Shown here in pieces: positions 7,901 through 13,599 of a stretch of 16,470 bases of DNA. A model generated the notes under the pieces. It worked only from the letters and a program-made list of their open reading frames with translations. It ran no database searches and was not told where the DNA came from. This DNA comes from JAPKZH01 sp964537875. Its GTDB lineage: Bacteria; Acidobacteriota; Aminicenantia; Aminicenantales; UBA4085. The stretch spans positions 1-16,470 of the forward strand of contig CAZIDN010000075.1 of assembly GCA_964537875.1 (NCBI GenBank), read 5' to 3'. How positions within the stretch are numbered: the first letter of the stretch is position 1; each line of letters opens with the position of its first letter. The translations under genes and the position numbers were made by a program.

Positions 7901-8454
7901 CGGGCCATCGGGACGTAGGCGATGCGGCTTCCGTCGGAAGAGTGGGCGCCTTCAAAGCCCATGGGCAGAGGGAGTTTTTCCTCGAGGCCGCCGTCGAGGC
8001 CGACCGTGTACAACTCACTAAACCGGGAGTAGGCGTTGCGTCCGGATGTAAATAGGACGCGCTTGCCGTCGGGCATCCAGCCAAGCACGGTGTCGGAAGC
8101 GGGGTGCCAAGTGAGGCGCCTCGGGACGCCGCCGCCGGCGGGTATGATAAATACGTCGACGTTGCCGTCATATTCGCCCGTGAACGCGATCTGGGAGCCG
8201 TCGGGGGAAAAGACGGGGTTGGACTCGAAGCCGGGGCTCGACGTCAGCCGCTTCGCTTCTCCGCCCGCGCGCGCTACGCTCCACAGGTCCCCGGCGAACA
8301 CAAACACGATGTGCGTCTGCGAAAGCGCAGGACGCTGAAGGAGCAGCGGCCCGTCGGGGGCGGCTCCTCTTGCCGGAGACGCCGTCAACAAGACTAAAAG
8401 AAATCCGGACAAACAAATGACAAGTCGATGATTGTCAAATTTTGGCATTCGCAT
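4990..8454 (-). CDS. Tricorn-like S41 family protease, exported
   Basis: The 1154-residue protein has the tricorn protease architecture. Residues 1-31 are a signal peptide, so unlike archaeal tricorn it is exported. Two WD40-like propeller regions follow, with repeated W/FSPDG/S units such as FSPDGSQIAF, WSPDGKTIAYF, WSPDSKKIAFM and WSPDSKWLAYA. Next come a helical and PDZ region (about 760-930) and a C-terminal S41 protease domain. The candidate catalytic residues are H819 (EIGHLGVGG), S1041 (AGSGGDAMP) and E1099 (WIAENIGVAPDIEVE); NGGG at about 991-994 lies in the oxyanion region. The family degrades peptides of about 6-12 residues to di- and tripeptides. Residues about 541-622 are a Lys/Glu/Ala/Pro-rich, probably disordered insert inside the second propeller region. 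The start at 8454 has AGGGAGGG just upstream; the ATG two codons later is an alternative. It is the last gene on its strand before a terminator and has its own predicted promoter. Confidence 0.9.
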   Translation of the reverse strand: MRMPKFDNHRLVICLSGFLLVLLTASPARGAAPDGPLLLQRPALSQTHIVFVFAGDLWSVARAGGEAKRLTSSPGFESNPVFSPDGSQIAFTGEYDGNVDVFIIPAGGGVPRRLTWHPASDTVLGWMPDGKRVLFTSGRNAYSRFSELYTVGLDGGLEEKLPLPMGFEGAHSSDGSRIAYVPMARAFIAWKRYRGGRTTPIWIANLADSRIEKLPRENSNDFNPMWVGDNVYFLSDRNGAVSLFAYDTKSKKVSPVIENNGLDLKSASAGPGAIVYEQFGSLNLYDLKTGRTARVPVTVNGDFPDVREKFMNVGDRLINAGLSPNGSRAVFEARGEIITVPAEKGDPRNLTLTTGVMERDPAWSPDGKTIAYFSDESGEYMLHFKPQSGAGQTVKIALDEKPSFYSSPIWSPDSKKIAFMDCHMTLWYIDVVEKKPVRVDKERFWGRKGSLVPAWSPDSKWLAYAKSLQNYMGAVFLFSVESGKSRQVTDGMSDALSPVFDADGKYLYFAASTDSGQSLQPDIHSFSRPVTRAIYLAVLAKDEPSPFAPESDEEKGTEEKKGEEKKPEEGKAADQKIAVKKDEAKKAGEAKAEDKKAEEKKPGEAAKSPEAGPGAIPSAGPKAVTVKIDFDGILQRVLAIPMPARNYVGLMTGKAGTLLAVESSAFLPGIAAAPGGTVHRYDLKARRADVVVSGIGFFDIARNGEKYLYSQGNRWYIAALRPMPPVGAPAGPPSPPSASGANALAIDAIQIRVNPRDEWRQMYHEAWRVEREFLYDPNAHGYDLAAAEKRYAPYLENIVSRNDLNYLFAEMLGGIEIGHLGVGGGDIPSVNRVPAGLLGADFKIENGRYRFTRIYNGENWNPGLRAPLTQPGVNVAVGDYLLAVNSRELSGRDNIYRFFENTAGKQVLLKVGPTPDGKGNREVTVVPVSSETALRNYAWIEDNRRYVDKATGGRVAYVYMPDTAIGGYTNFNRFFFSQVGKDAVIVDERFNGGGNLATDIIEFLQRRLLSLVATRDGEDEVQPQGAIFGPKVMLINEFAGSGGDAMPYYFKAAGVGPLIGKRTWGGLVGRAGAPQLMDGGIATAPSSGVWSPKAGWIAENIGVAPDIEVEHDPALVRQGKDPQLDKAIEVVMFELAKNPPQKPKRPAFPNHYKK

Positions 8455-8486
8455 TTTGCCCTCCCTGCGAAACTTGGTAATTTATA

Positions 8487-8516
8487 TTCCTACCATCTGG
8501 AGGAGCTTATTGTCAA
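8487..8516 (-). promoter_or_regulatory. Candidate promoter of the tricorn-like gene
   Basis: A perfect -35 TTGACA (8516-8511 on the minus strand) is followed after 18 bases by TAGGAA (8492-8487), with an AT-rich TATAAAT just beyond. The -10 element is the weak part. The position, about 35-60 bases upstream of the ATG and immediately after the stop of the TPR remnant, is what a separate promoter would need. Confidence 0.4.
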
Positions 8517-8532
8517 ATAAAACAGATCGGAT

Positions 8533-8718
8533 CTATTTTCTGATCTTTTCCAGGTCTTCGAGGGTTTTCTTCACTTTGGCCGCGCGCGTGCTGTTCGGCT
8601 CCAGCTTCAGCAACTTTTTAAAAGCTTCTTGGGCCTTCTCATAATCCGCTTTGTTCAAATAGGCATGTCCCAGTTTGTAATACGGATCGCTCCAGGATGG
8701 CGCAACCTGGGCTGCCAA
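8533..8718 (-). pseudogene. Orphan TPR tail, remnant of a larger TPR protein
   Basis: The 61-codon frame reads as the end of a TPR protein: one repeat (DPYYKLGHAYLNKADYEKAQ, then EAFKKLLKLEPN) and a charged helical tail. The only start is a TTG at 8718, and no Shine-Dalgarno sequence precedes it. The frame actually begins straight after the TAA of the CDGSH gene, in the same frame. Reading from there gives IALAAQVAPSWSDPYY, which looks like the end of a preceding TPR unit rather than a natural N-terminus. A truncated remnant fused behind the CDGSH gene by deletion is the best reading. A genuine mini-TPR protein translated by coupling from the CDGSH gene, starting at the TTG, remains possible. 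Confidence 0.5.
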
Positions 8719-8724
8719 GGCTAT

Positions 8725-8988
8725 TTATTTTTCGTCTTTTTCTTCATCCGCCTTAAAGCCGATCGTCACATGCGTCCCGTCGCAAAAGGGCTTGTCCTTG
8801 GATTGCCCGCAGCGGCAAAGAGCGTAAGTCTCCTTGTCGGGATAGGGAGGCCCTATTTCCCATTGGACCGGCGTTCCTTCATCATCCGCTTTGACGATGG
8901 CCGTGGCCAGGGAAACGTTGCCGGAAACAAGATAGGGCCCATCCTTGATGATTTTGATCCTGCCCTTCTTTGCTTGCGCGGCCCTCAT
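8725..8988 (-). CDS. CDGSH iron-sulfur domain protein
   Basis: This 87-residue cytoplasmic protein has a full CDGSH [2Fe-2S] binding motif, C-R-C-x2-S-x3-P-x-C-D-G-T-H. The cluster ligands are C58, C60, C69 and H73, the three-Cys one-His set of the mitoNEET/CDGSH family, which handles redox or iron-sulfur transfer. The N-terminal part (KIIKDGPYLVSGNVSLATA) is the usual beta-rich lead-in of stand-alone bacterial members, and the tail is acidic. AAGGAG lies 7 bases upstream of the ATG. It follows the thioredoxin-like gene by 17 bases in the same orientation, so the two are probably cotranscribed and may share a redox role. Confidence 0.9.
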   Translation of the reverse strand: MRAAQAKKGRIKIIKDGPYLVSGNVSLATAIVKADDEGTPVQWEIGPPYPDKETYALCRCGQSKDKPFCDGTHVTIGFKADEEKDEK

Positions 8989-9005
8989 GACCGATCTCCT
9001 TTTTT

Positions 9006-9326
9006 CTAAGCTCTGCAGGCGCTGATCAAATCCGTCAGCTTTTTTTCGTCCAGGCCCACTCCGGAAATACCGTCCAGCCGCCTGGACACCTTCCCCTTTT
9101 CAAAGAAAAGGACCGTTGGGTAGACGGCCACGGAATATTTTTCGCACAGGCTTTCCTCATGATCGATGATGATTCGGATGAAATTTTGTTCCTTGTATTG
9201 TTGTTTGAATACCGGAAGGAACCTGATCGAAAAGGGACACCAAGAGGCGTAGAAAAGAACAAACGCTTTGTCCTTGACCTTCAGAAGCTCATGAAGATCG
9301 CGACCGCTTTTGACAAGTTTGCTCAT
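9006..9326 (-). CDS. Thioredoxin-family protein with a single active-site cysteine
   Basis: The 106-residue protein has the thioredoxin fold pattern: strand AFVLFYASW, the active-site turn, a helix, then VYPTVLFFEKGK containing the conserved cis-proline P70. The active site reads W-C-P-F-S, so C30 is present but the resolving cysteine is replaced by S33. C61 and C104 lie elsewhere. A monothiol site of this kind cannot do the usual thioredoxin disulfide reduction alone; it could work with glutathione or another thiol, or act as a holdase. No signal peptide is present, so it is cytoplasmic. AAAGGAT precedes the ATG. A promoter-like element sits just upstream, separating it from the TonB receptor gene 100 bases away. 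Assignment to the superfamily is firm; the partner is unknown. Confidence 0.85.
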   Translation of the reverse strand: MSKLVKSGRDLHELLKVKDKAFVLFYASWCPFSIRFLPVFKQQYKEQNFIRIIIDHEESLCEKYSVAVYPTVLFFEKGKVSRRLDGISGVGLDEKKLTDLISACRA

Positions 9327-9361
9327 CAGGCATCCTTTTCGAAGGGGATGTCGTCAAAAGG

Positions 9362-9390
9362 AATGTAACTCAAGCCGTAGTACCTGTAAA
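9362..9390 (-). promoter_or_regulatory. Candidate promoter of the thioredoxin-like/CDGSH pair
   Basis: TTTACA (9390-9385) and TACATT (9367-9362) are separated by exactly 17 bases on the minus strand, putting transcription start near 9355, about 30 bases before the thioredoxin-like ATG. The -35 matches consensus at five of six positions and the -10 at four. A small GGGCC-GAAA-GGCTC hairpin lies between it and the TonB receptor stop but has no U-run, so read-through from the receptor gene is not excluded. Confidence 0.35.
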
Positions 9391-9426
9391 TCGCTTTAAT
9401 GGGCCGAAAGGCTCAATGTATCCTAT

Positions 9427-11547
9427 TCAAAAAAACGGAATGTAAATCCCGGCAAAGAAACTCCGGCCGAAGATCGACGGCTGGTCCTTTCGGCCGGAAT
9501 AATCATCCGCGTATTCGACCCGCAGGATATTGTTGTTGTCCAGCAGGTTGGTGATGCCGAAATAGAGGACCACGAGTCTGTTGAAGATATTCAGGGTTTT
9601 GCTTCCGTTGATATCCATCCTTTGATAGAAAGGATAGCGCTCGCTATAAGGCGCTCCCCAGACCGGAACGAACGCCTCGCTTTGGAAATCCCACTCTCTT
9701 CCGGAAAGGGGCGTATAGGGCCGGCCCGAGGCATAGGAATACCTGAATCCGATGGACCAGGTTTGCCATTTCCACTTGAAGATGCCGGTCAGGGAATGGC
9801 TGATCTCGTAGGGAGAGGGCGCGAGCGAGGCGGCGTCATTTTCCTGTCGCCGGGAATGGAGGTAGTTGTAGACGAAAATGGCATCGTACCGCTTGTCCAT
9901 TTTTTTGAGGAAAAACTCGGCCCCGCGGGCGTAGCCGCGGCCCTCATCGCTGACAAGGCCATCGGACTGGTTGAGAAAAAGATGCCGGTATTCCTTGTCG
10001 TAGACGGTGGCTCGAAGCTCTGTTTCTTCCTGGACGTGGTCATAGCTCAAGGCAAAGTGGACGGCCGTCTTGGGCCGAAGGTCTGGATTTTTGGTCAGGA
10101 TAAAATAATCTCCAAACTGATGATAGGCCCCCGCTGAAACCCTGAGGATGTCGTTTCGCGTCAGGAGCCAGGCTATCGAAATCCGCGGATCGAAATCCCA
10201 TCCGGTCTTGACAAGATCAAGGGAAACGATTCTTCCTCCCAGATTCATGAAGACATGGTCGGAAATTCGGAGCTTATCATTGAGATAGAATCCGAGCCTC
10301 GTCCCCCGGGCTCGATAAATTCGCTGATCTTGATCAAAAAGGGAGGTTTCCATGCTGCGCGACTGGATATCTGCGCCGAACTCCAAAAAATGCCGCTCGA
10401 GATCCCACAGGCCTTCCCACCTCGCTTGGAGGATATCGTCTTTCTGTTTGATCTGCAGAGAATCCTCGATATCCAAGGCGACATCGTAGCGGGTCCCGGA
10501 CAAGAGCACTTTGGACACAAAATTCCGGCTCGGCATCAAAGTCCAGGAAGCGGCCGCCATCGTGTTTTTGGAATCGGCGCCGAACGAATGCTCTTGAGAA
10601 TAGACATATCTGTCGGACAGCCCGTAGATCCTGATCAGGTTGGAGGCATTGGCCCGGACGATGAACTTGCCGAAGGCATGCTCGGTCCGGAATTTATGGT
10701 CTCCGCCCCGGCTGTTGAGCTTTGTCAACAGATCGGAATAGCCCCGGTCGTAGCTGCCGACGAAGCCGACATCATTGGTCAGGGGCCATCCGATATAGCT
10801 GTTCAACCCCAGGACGGACAGCCCAAGACCTCCTTCACCCTTGGCCATCGTATCTTTGGCCGAGATGTCCATGACGCCGGACAGCGCATCGCCGTATTTG
10901 GGATGAAAGCCGCTCGTCGAAATATTGAAATTCTCCACGACTTGATTGTCGAAAATGCTGAAATAGCTTTCGTGCATCGTCTCGCTCAAAAAGGGATGGC
11001 GGATCTCGATGCCGTCGAAAAAATAGCCGACTTCGTCGGGAGCGCCGCCGCGGATGATTAGGCTGGACGTATCGGGCAGCGCATTCACCCCGGGTAAGAC
11101 CTGGCTGGCATGAACGGGGTCGGCGGACGTTCCGGGAAGCGTGTAGATGTCCATCTTGTTCAGGGTAATCGTTTTCTGGCTCTTATCGTCGGAGACGACG
11201 CTGTCCGCGCTGACGACGATCACATGGACGGACAAGGGCTCGAGATCCAGGGCGATGGAAAGAAATTCCCCGATTTTGGCCTCAACTTCCTTTTTTTTAT
11301 AGCCGATGAGCCAAACCAAGAGCTTGGTTGTTTTCGCATCTTTGGGCAGCTTGACCCTGAGCTTAAAGGATCCGTTGGTATCGGCCGTGATCCCCACGCC
11401 CGCTCCCTCTAGCATCACATAGGCCGGAAGAGGATCCTTTGTCTCTCGATCAAAGACCTTTCCTTCAATCGTCAATATTTCTTGGGCATCTGCGGTGTAG
11501 ACGATGGCAAAGATTAGCAGGAGGAAGAAGGCTCGTTTCAGGTTCAA
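9427..11547 (-). CDS. TonB-dependent outer-membrane receptor with carboxypeptidase-regulatory-like domain
   Basis: The 706-residue protein starts with a signal peptide (cleavage likely after TADA, residue 21). A carboxypeptidase-regulatory-like beta domain follows (about 25-105, GKVFDRETKDPLPAYVMLEG). A plug domain (about 125-235) contains LPGVNALPDTSSLIIRGG, GYFFDGIEI and FHPKYGDALSGVMDI. The rest is a beta-barrel of amphipathic strands ending in aromatic FF, as outer-membrane proteins do. It would take up a large or scarce substrate using TonB energy; no substrate motif is visible. No tonB, exbB or exbD gene is nearby. The start is a TTG at 11547, 5 bases after the TGA of the TPR gene, with only a weak GGAAAAGAG upstream. 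Translation is probably coupled to the TPR gene. About 700 residues is near the short end for receptors with this extra domain. Confidence 0.85.
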   Translation of the reverse strand: MNLKRAFFLLLIFAIVYTADAQEILTIEGKVFDRETKDPLPAYVMLEGAGVGITADTNGSFKLRVKLPKDAKTTKLLVWLIGYKKKEVEAKIGEFLSIALDLEPLSVHVIVVSADSVVSDDKSQKTITLNKMDIYTLPGTSADPVHASQVLPGVNALPDTSSLIIRGGAPDEVGYFFDGIEIRHPFLSETMHESYFSIFDNQVVENFNISTSGFHPKYGDALSGVMDISAKDTMAKGEGGLGLSVLGLNSYIGWPLTNDVGFVGSYDRGYSDLLTKLNSRGGDHKFRTEHAFGKFIVRANASNLIRIYGLSDRYVYSQEHSFGADSKNTMAAASWTLMPSRNFVSKVLLSGTRYDVALDIEDSLQIKQKDDILQARWEGLWDLERHFLEFGADIQSRSMETSLFDQDQRIYRARGTRLGFYLNDKLRISDHVFMNLGGRIVSLDLVKTGWDFDPRISIAWLLTRNDILRVSAGAYHQFGDYFILTKNPDLRPKTAVHFALSYDHVQEETELRATVYDKEYRHLFLNQSDGLVSDEGRGYARGAEFFLKKMDKRYDAIFVYNYLHSRRQENDAASLAPSPYEISHSLTGIFKWKWQTWSIGFRYSYASGRPYTPLSGREWDFQSEAFVPVWGAPYSERYPFYQRMDINGSKTLNIFNRLVVLYFGITNLLDNNNILRVEYADDYSGRKDQPSIFGRSFFAGIYIPFF

Positions 11548-11552
11548 GGCCG

Positions 11553-12395
11553 TCAGCTCTTTTCCAGCCCGCTGAGTTCTTTTTTGGCCAGGCCGAATTC
11601 GGGATTGACCTCCAGGGCTTTTTTTAGCATCTCTTTGGCTTTTCCAAAATCTTTTTTCTGCTTATAGGCCAGGCCCAGGTAGGTATAGGCTTCTTCTTTT
11701 CCCCACGACGGCTTGAGCGGGTCCTTAACGACGTCTTTCTCAAAGAGCCCGACCGCCTTGTTGAGGGACGCCATGGCGTTGTCCGCCCCTCCGCCATAAG
11801 CTTCGGGCGTATAGAAGAGAGAAATGCCTTTCAGAAGGTGGATTCTCGGATTTTCCGGGTCTTTCTCAAGAGCCTTGGCCGAATAATCAAAACTGGCCAT
11901 GCCCAAGCTCATCGCTTTTTCCGGGTGAAGGGCGATTTCGAACCCTAAAAAATATCCATAGAGCGCGTCCGCTTCTCCAAAAGAAGGATCCGCAGCCATG
12001 GCTTTTTCCAGATATTTCTTGGCTTCGATGAGGGATTTCTCCGCTTCCGGATTATCGGATGAAGAGAGATAGAATGTGATCAGCCGGTAATCTGCAAGCG
12101 CGATATGGTAAAAGATGTAAGCGTTTTCAGTCTTGGCTTTCAGGAGACAGTTGATGAACAGATCCCGGGCCGTTTTGAGAAGCTCCAAGTCCCAGGTATT
12201 GACCCCCGCCTGCAACTTGGCCTTGGCCTCCTGGACGTTTTGACCGAGCGAAGCGTTCCCGCCGGCTTGAGATGAAGTGGATATATTTCCGAGAGGAGAA
12301 GCCACCGCGAAGCTAAAAATCAATAACGGGACAAAGAGGGCCCAAAGAATTCTCCCGAAAATCATCGGAAAATGCCTGATGACGTTGTTTTTCAT
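11553..12395 (-). CDS. Exported TPR-repeat protein
   Basis: The protein has 280 residues. Residues 1-33 are a signal peptide or anchor (basic start, hydrophobic ILWALFVPLLIFSFAVAS). The mature part is almost entirely helical, with TPR-like units around 91-135, 140-178, 185-225 and a canonical one at 236-270 (AYTYLGLAYKQKKDFGKAKE). TPR proteins scaffold other proteins; in the periplasm they often partner outer-membrane transporters. The start at 12395 is preferred over the upstream TTG at 12443 because AGGAGG lies 7 bases before it and a signal peptide follows. The TonB receptor begins 5 bases after its stop, which makes a functional partnership likely. No lipobox cysteine is visible near the cleavage site. 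Confidence 0.75.
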   Translation of the reverse strand: MKNNVIRHFPMIFGRILWALFVPLLIFSFAVASPLGNISTSSQAGGNASLGQNVQEAKAKLQAGVNTWDLELLKTARDLFINCLLKAKTENAYIFYHIALADYRLITFYLSSSDNPEAEKSLIEAKKYLEKAMAADPSFGEADALYGYFLGFEIALHPEKAMSLGMASFDYSAKALEKDPENPRIHLLKGISLFYTPEAYGGGADNAMASLNKAVGLFEKDVVKDPLKPSWGKEEAYTYLGLAYKQKKDFGKAKEMLKKALEVNPEFGLAKKELSGLEKS

Positions 12396-12475
12396 ATCAG
12401 CCTCCTGTTGAAAAAAAGACTGTGTATTCCATTTTCTTGCCAAAAGCTTATGTCCACCATCAACCCGTGAGCCGT

Positions 12476-12514
12476 GAAAATAATCCTCTCTCTCCCCACT
12501 TTGGCAAAGGGAGG
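12476..12514 (-). terminator. Weak terminator-like hairpin after the HTH gene
   Basis: On the minus strand CCTCCC (12514-12509) can pair with GGGGAG (12497-12492) around a TTTGCCAAAG core, and ATTATTTTC follows about 8 bases later. The stem is short and imperfect and the U-run is interrupted. It is the only structure in the 164-base gap between the HTH regulator and the TPR gene; no convincing promoter for the TPR gene was found in that gap. Confidence 0.3.
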
Positions 12515-12559
12515 TCTGAGGCGATTTTCAGGCTCATTCTCTCGGCCATATCCAGGGCT

Positions 12560-12865
12560 CTATTTTTTCTCTGCGGGGATGTAGCTTTCCAGCGCCTTGA
12601 GATATTTGGCGAAGGCCGACTTCCCTTTCTCGGTCAGCGAGCATGTCGTCATCGGCTTCTTGCCCTGGAACGCCTTTTTGACCTGGATATATCCGGCTTC
12701 CTCGAGCTTGGCCAGATGGGTGCTTAAATTCCCATCCGTCGTCCCCGTCTCTCGTTTCAAATAATTAAAATCGGCTTGCCTGGCCGTGATCAGGATTGAC
12801 AAAACGGCGAGCCGGACCTGAGAATGGATGACCGGGTCCAGGGCTTCGAACTTGTCGGAAGTCAT
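12560..12865 (-). CDS. Winged-helix transcriptional regulator (HTH_34-like)
   Basis: This 101-residue single-domain regulator has the winged-helix pattern of the ArsR/MarR-like HTH_34 group. It contains a helix IHSQVRLAVLSIL (13-25), a turn at DFNYLKRETGTTD, and the recognition helix TDGNLSTHLAKLEEAGYI (43-60). The wing QVKKAFQGKKPMTTCSLTEKG follows, and a C-terminal dimerisation helix ends the protein. Proteins of this type bind palindromes as dimers. The ATG overlaps the stop of the membrane-protein gene (ATGA, 12862-12865), so the two are translationally coupled. The perfect palindrome in the promoter of this operon (13512-13530) is the obvious target, implying autoregulation. No ligand domain is present; C75 is the only cysteine. 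Confidence 0.85.
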   Translation of the reverse strand: MTSDKFEALDPVIHSQVRLAVLSILITARQADFNYLKRETGTTDGNLSTHLAKLEEAGYIQVKKAFQGKKPMTTCSLTEKGKSAFAKYLKALESYIPAEKK

Positions 12866-13461
12866 TTTGAAGCCTGCTCTTTTTTATACTTTGAACGAAG
12901 GATGAACGATGGGACCAAATAGCAGGCCACGAAGAGGATGGTAAAAATAAGGGTCCTGTTTCCGATCCCCTTGATGAATGACATCCCCAGGGCCCCCATC
13001 CACCAGACGAAGCCGAACCATCTTAAAATGGGCCACTCATAGATGCCGCCCATGACAAAAAACAGGATACCGCTGACGACGGCGATGAGGATGGTGATCG
13101 CCTCATACGAAAAGACACCCAGCGCGGGCAGGGCAATCCCGACGAAGAGGAATCCCGCGCCGCAGGCAATGTATAGATGGCGCGCTGCCGTCTGGATATA
13201 AGTCCTGACCGGCTCCTTCCGTTCCTTGCGGATCCCATAAATGACACTGTAGACCCAGCCGATGACGGTCACGGCGACCCAGTTCAGCCATTCCCAATCG
13301 TATTTCTTGAAATAGACGAGGATGTAGTTCCCGACCAAGGCTAGGGCGATCAGCACGCCCCAAACCATGAACAGCGTTCCGGATTCGGCAGTGGCCCTCT
13401 TGGTTTTCTCCAGCATGGTCTTGATCAGCCGGATTTCCTCTTTGGCTTGTATTTCGTCCAC
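12862..13461 (-). CDS. Six-helix membrane protein, unknown function
   Basis: From a GTG start the protein has 199 residues. An acidic/basic soluble segment (about 1-26) is followed by about six membrane helices, including TLFMVWGVLIALALVGNYIL, LYIACGAGFLFVGIALPALG and AITILIAVVSGILFFVMGG. I recognise no named family. The start at 13461 is chosen because GAGGAGG ends 5 bases upstream. The frame is open to a TTG at 13509, but that codon abuts the operator and lacks a Shine-Dalgarno sequence, so it is less likely. The HTH regulator overlaps its stop by 4 bases. Small membrane proteins paired with HTH_34-type regulators are a recurring arrangement, so the pair is probably one regulatory unit in which the membrane protein could be the sensor or the effector. 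Confidence 0.75.
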   Translation of the reverse strand: MDEIQAKEEIRLIKTMLEKTKRATAESGTLFMVWGVLIALALVGNYILVYFKKYDWEWLNWVAVTVIGWVYSVIYGIRKERKEPVRTYIQTAARHLYIACGAGFLFVGIALPALGVFSYEAITILIAVVSGILFFVMGGIYEWPILRWFGFVWWMGALGMSFIKGIGNRTLIFTILFVACYLVPSFILRSKYKKEQASK

Positions 13462-13511
13462 GTCGTCCTCCTCTTCAGGCGCCGCCTGAAATATTTCTTG
13501 TTTTTTCAAAG

Positions 13512-13530
13512 TACTTTGTAATACAAAGTA
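13512..13530. promoter_or_regulatory. Perfect 19-bp palindromic operator
   Basis: TACTTTGTAATACAAAGTA is two perfect 9-base arms around one central base. It lies directly next to the -10 element (13531-13536) and covers the expected transcription start near 13524. A bound dimer would block initiation. The likely ligand is the HTH regulator encoded at the end of the same operon. Confidence 0.8.
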
Positions 13531-13580
13531 AATATAGGCAAGGAGGAGGCCTTTGTCAAGTCTTTTTTTAAAAATTTTTT
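13531..13580 (-). promoter_or_regulatory. Strong sigma-70 promoter with UP-like A/T tract
   Basis: On the minus strand a perfect -35 TTGACA (13559-13554) is followed after exactly 17 bases by TATATT (13536-13531). Immediately upstream of the -35 is an AAAAAATTTTTAAAAAAA tract (13580-13563), where an UP element would contact the RNA polymerase alpha subunit. It drives the membrane-protein/HTH operon and is placed only 20 bases beyond the pgsW stop. Confidence 0.75.
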
Positions 13581-13599
13581 CGAGACGGGCGGAATCCGG

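Noticed and set aside
6883..8055. 390-codon plus-strand open frame opposite the tricorn-like gene.
   Set aside because: It is the antisense of a well-supported gene; its length comes from GC-biased codon use and it shows no domain pattern.
9402..9415. GGGCC-GAAA-GGCTC hairpin after the TonB receptor stop, considered as a terminator.
   Set aside because: Five-pair stem with one wobble and no U-run on either strand.
10255..11061. 268-codon plus-strand frame opposite the TonB receptor.
   Set aside because: Antisense shadow of a clear receptor gene, without ribosome site or family features.
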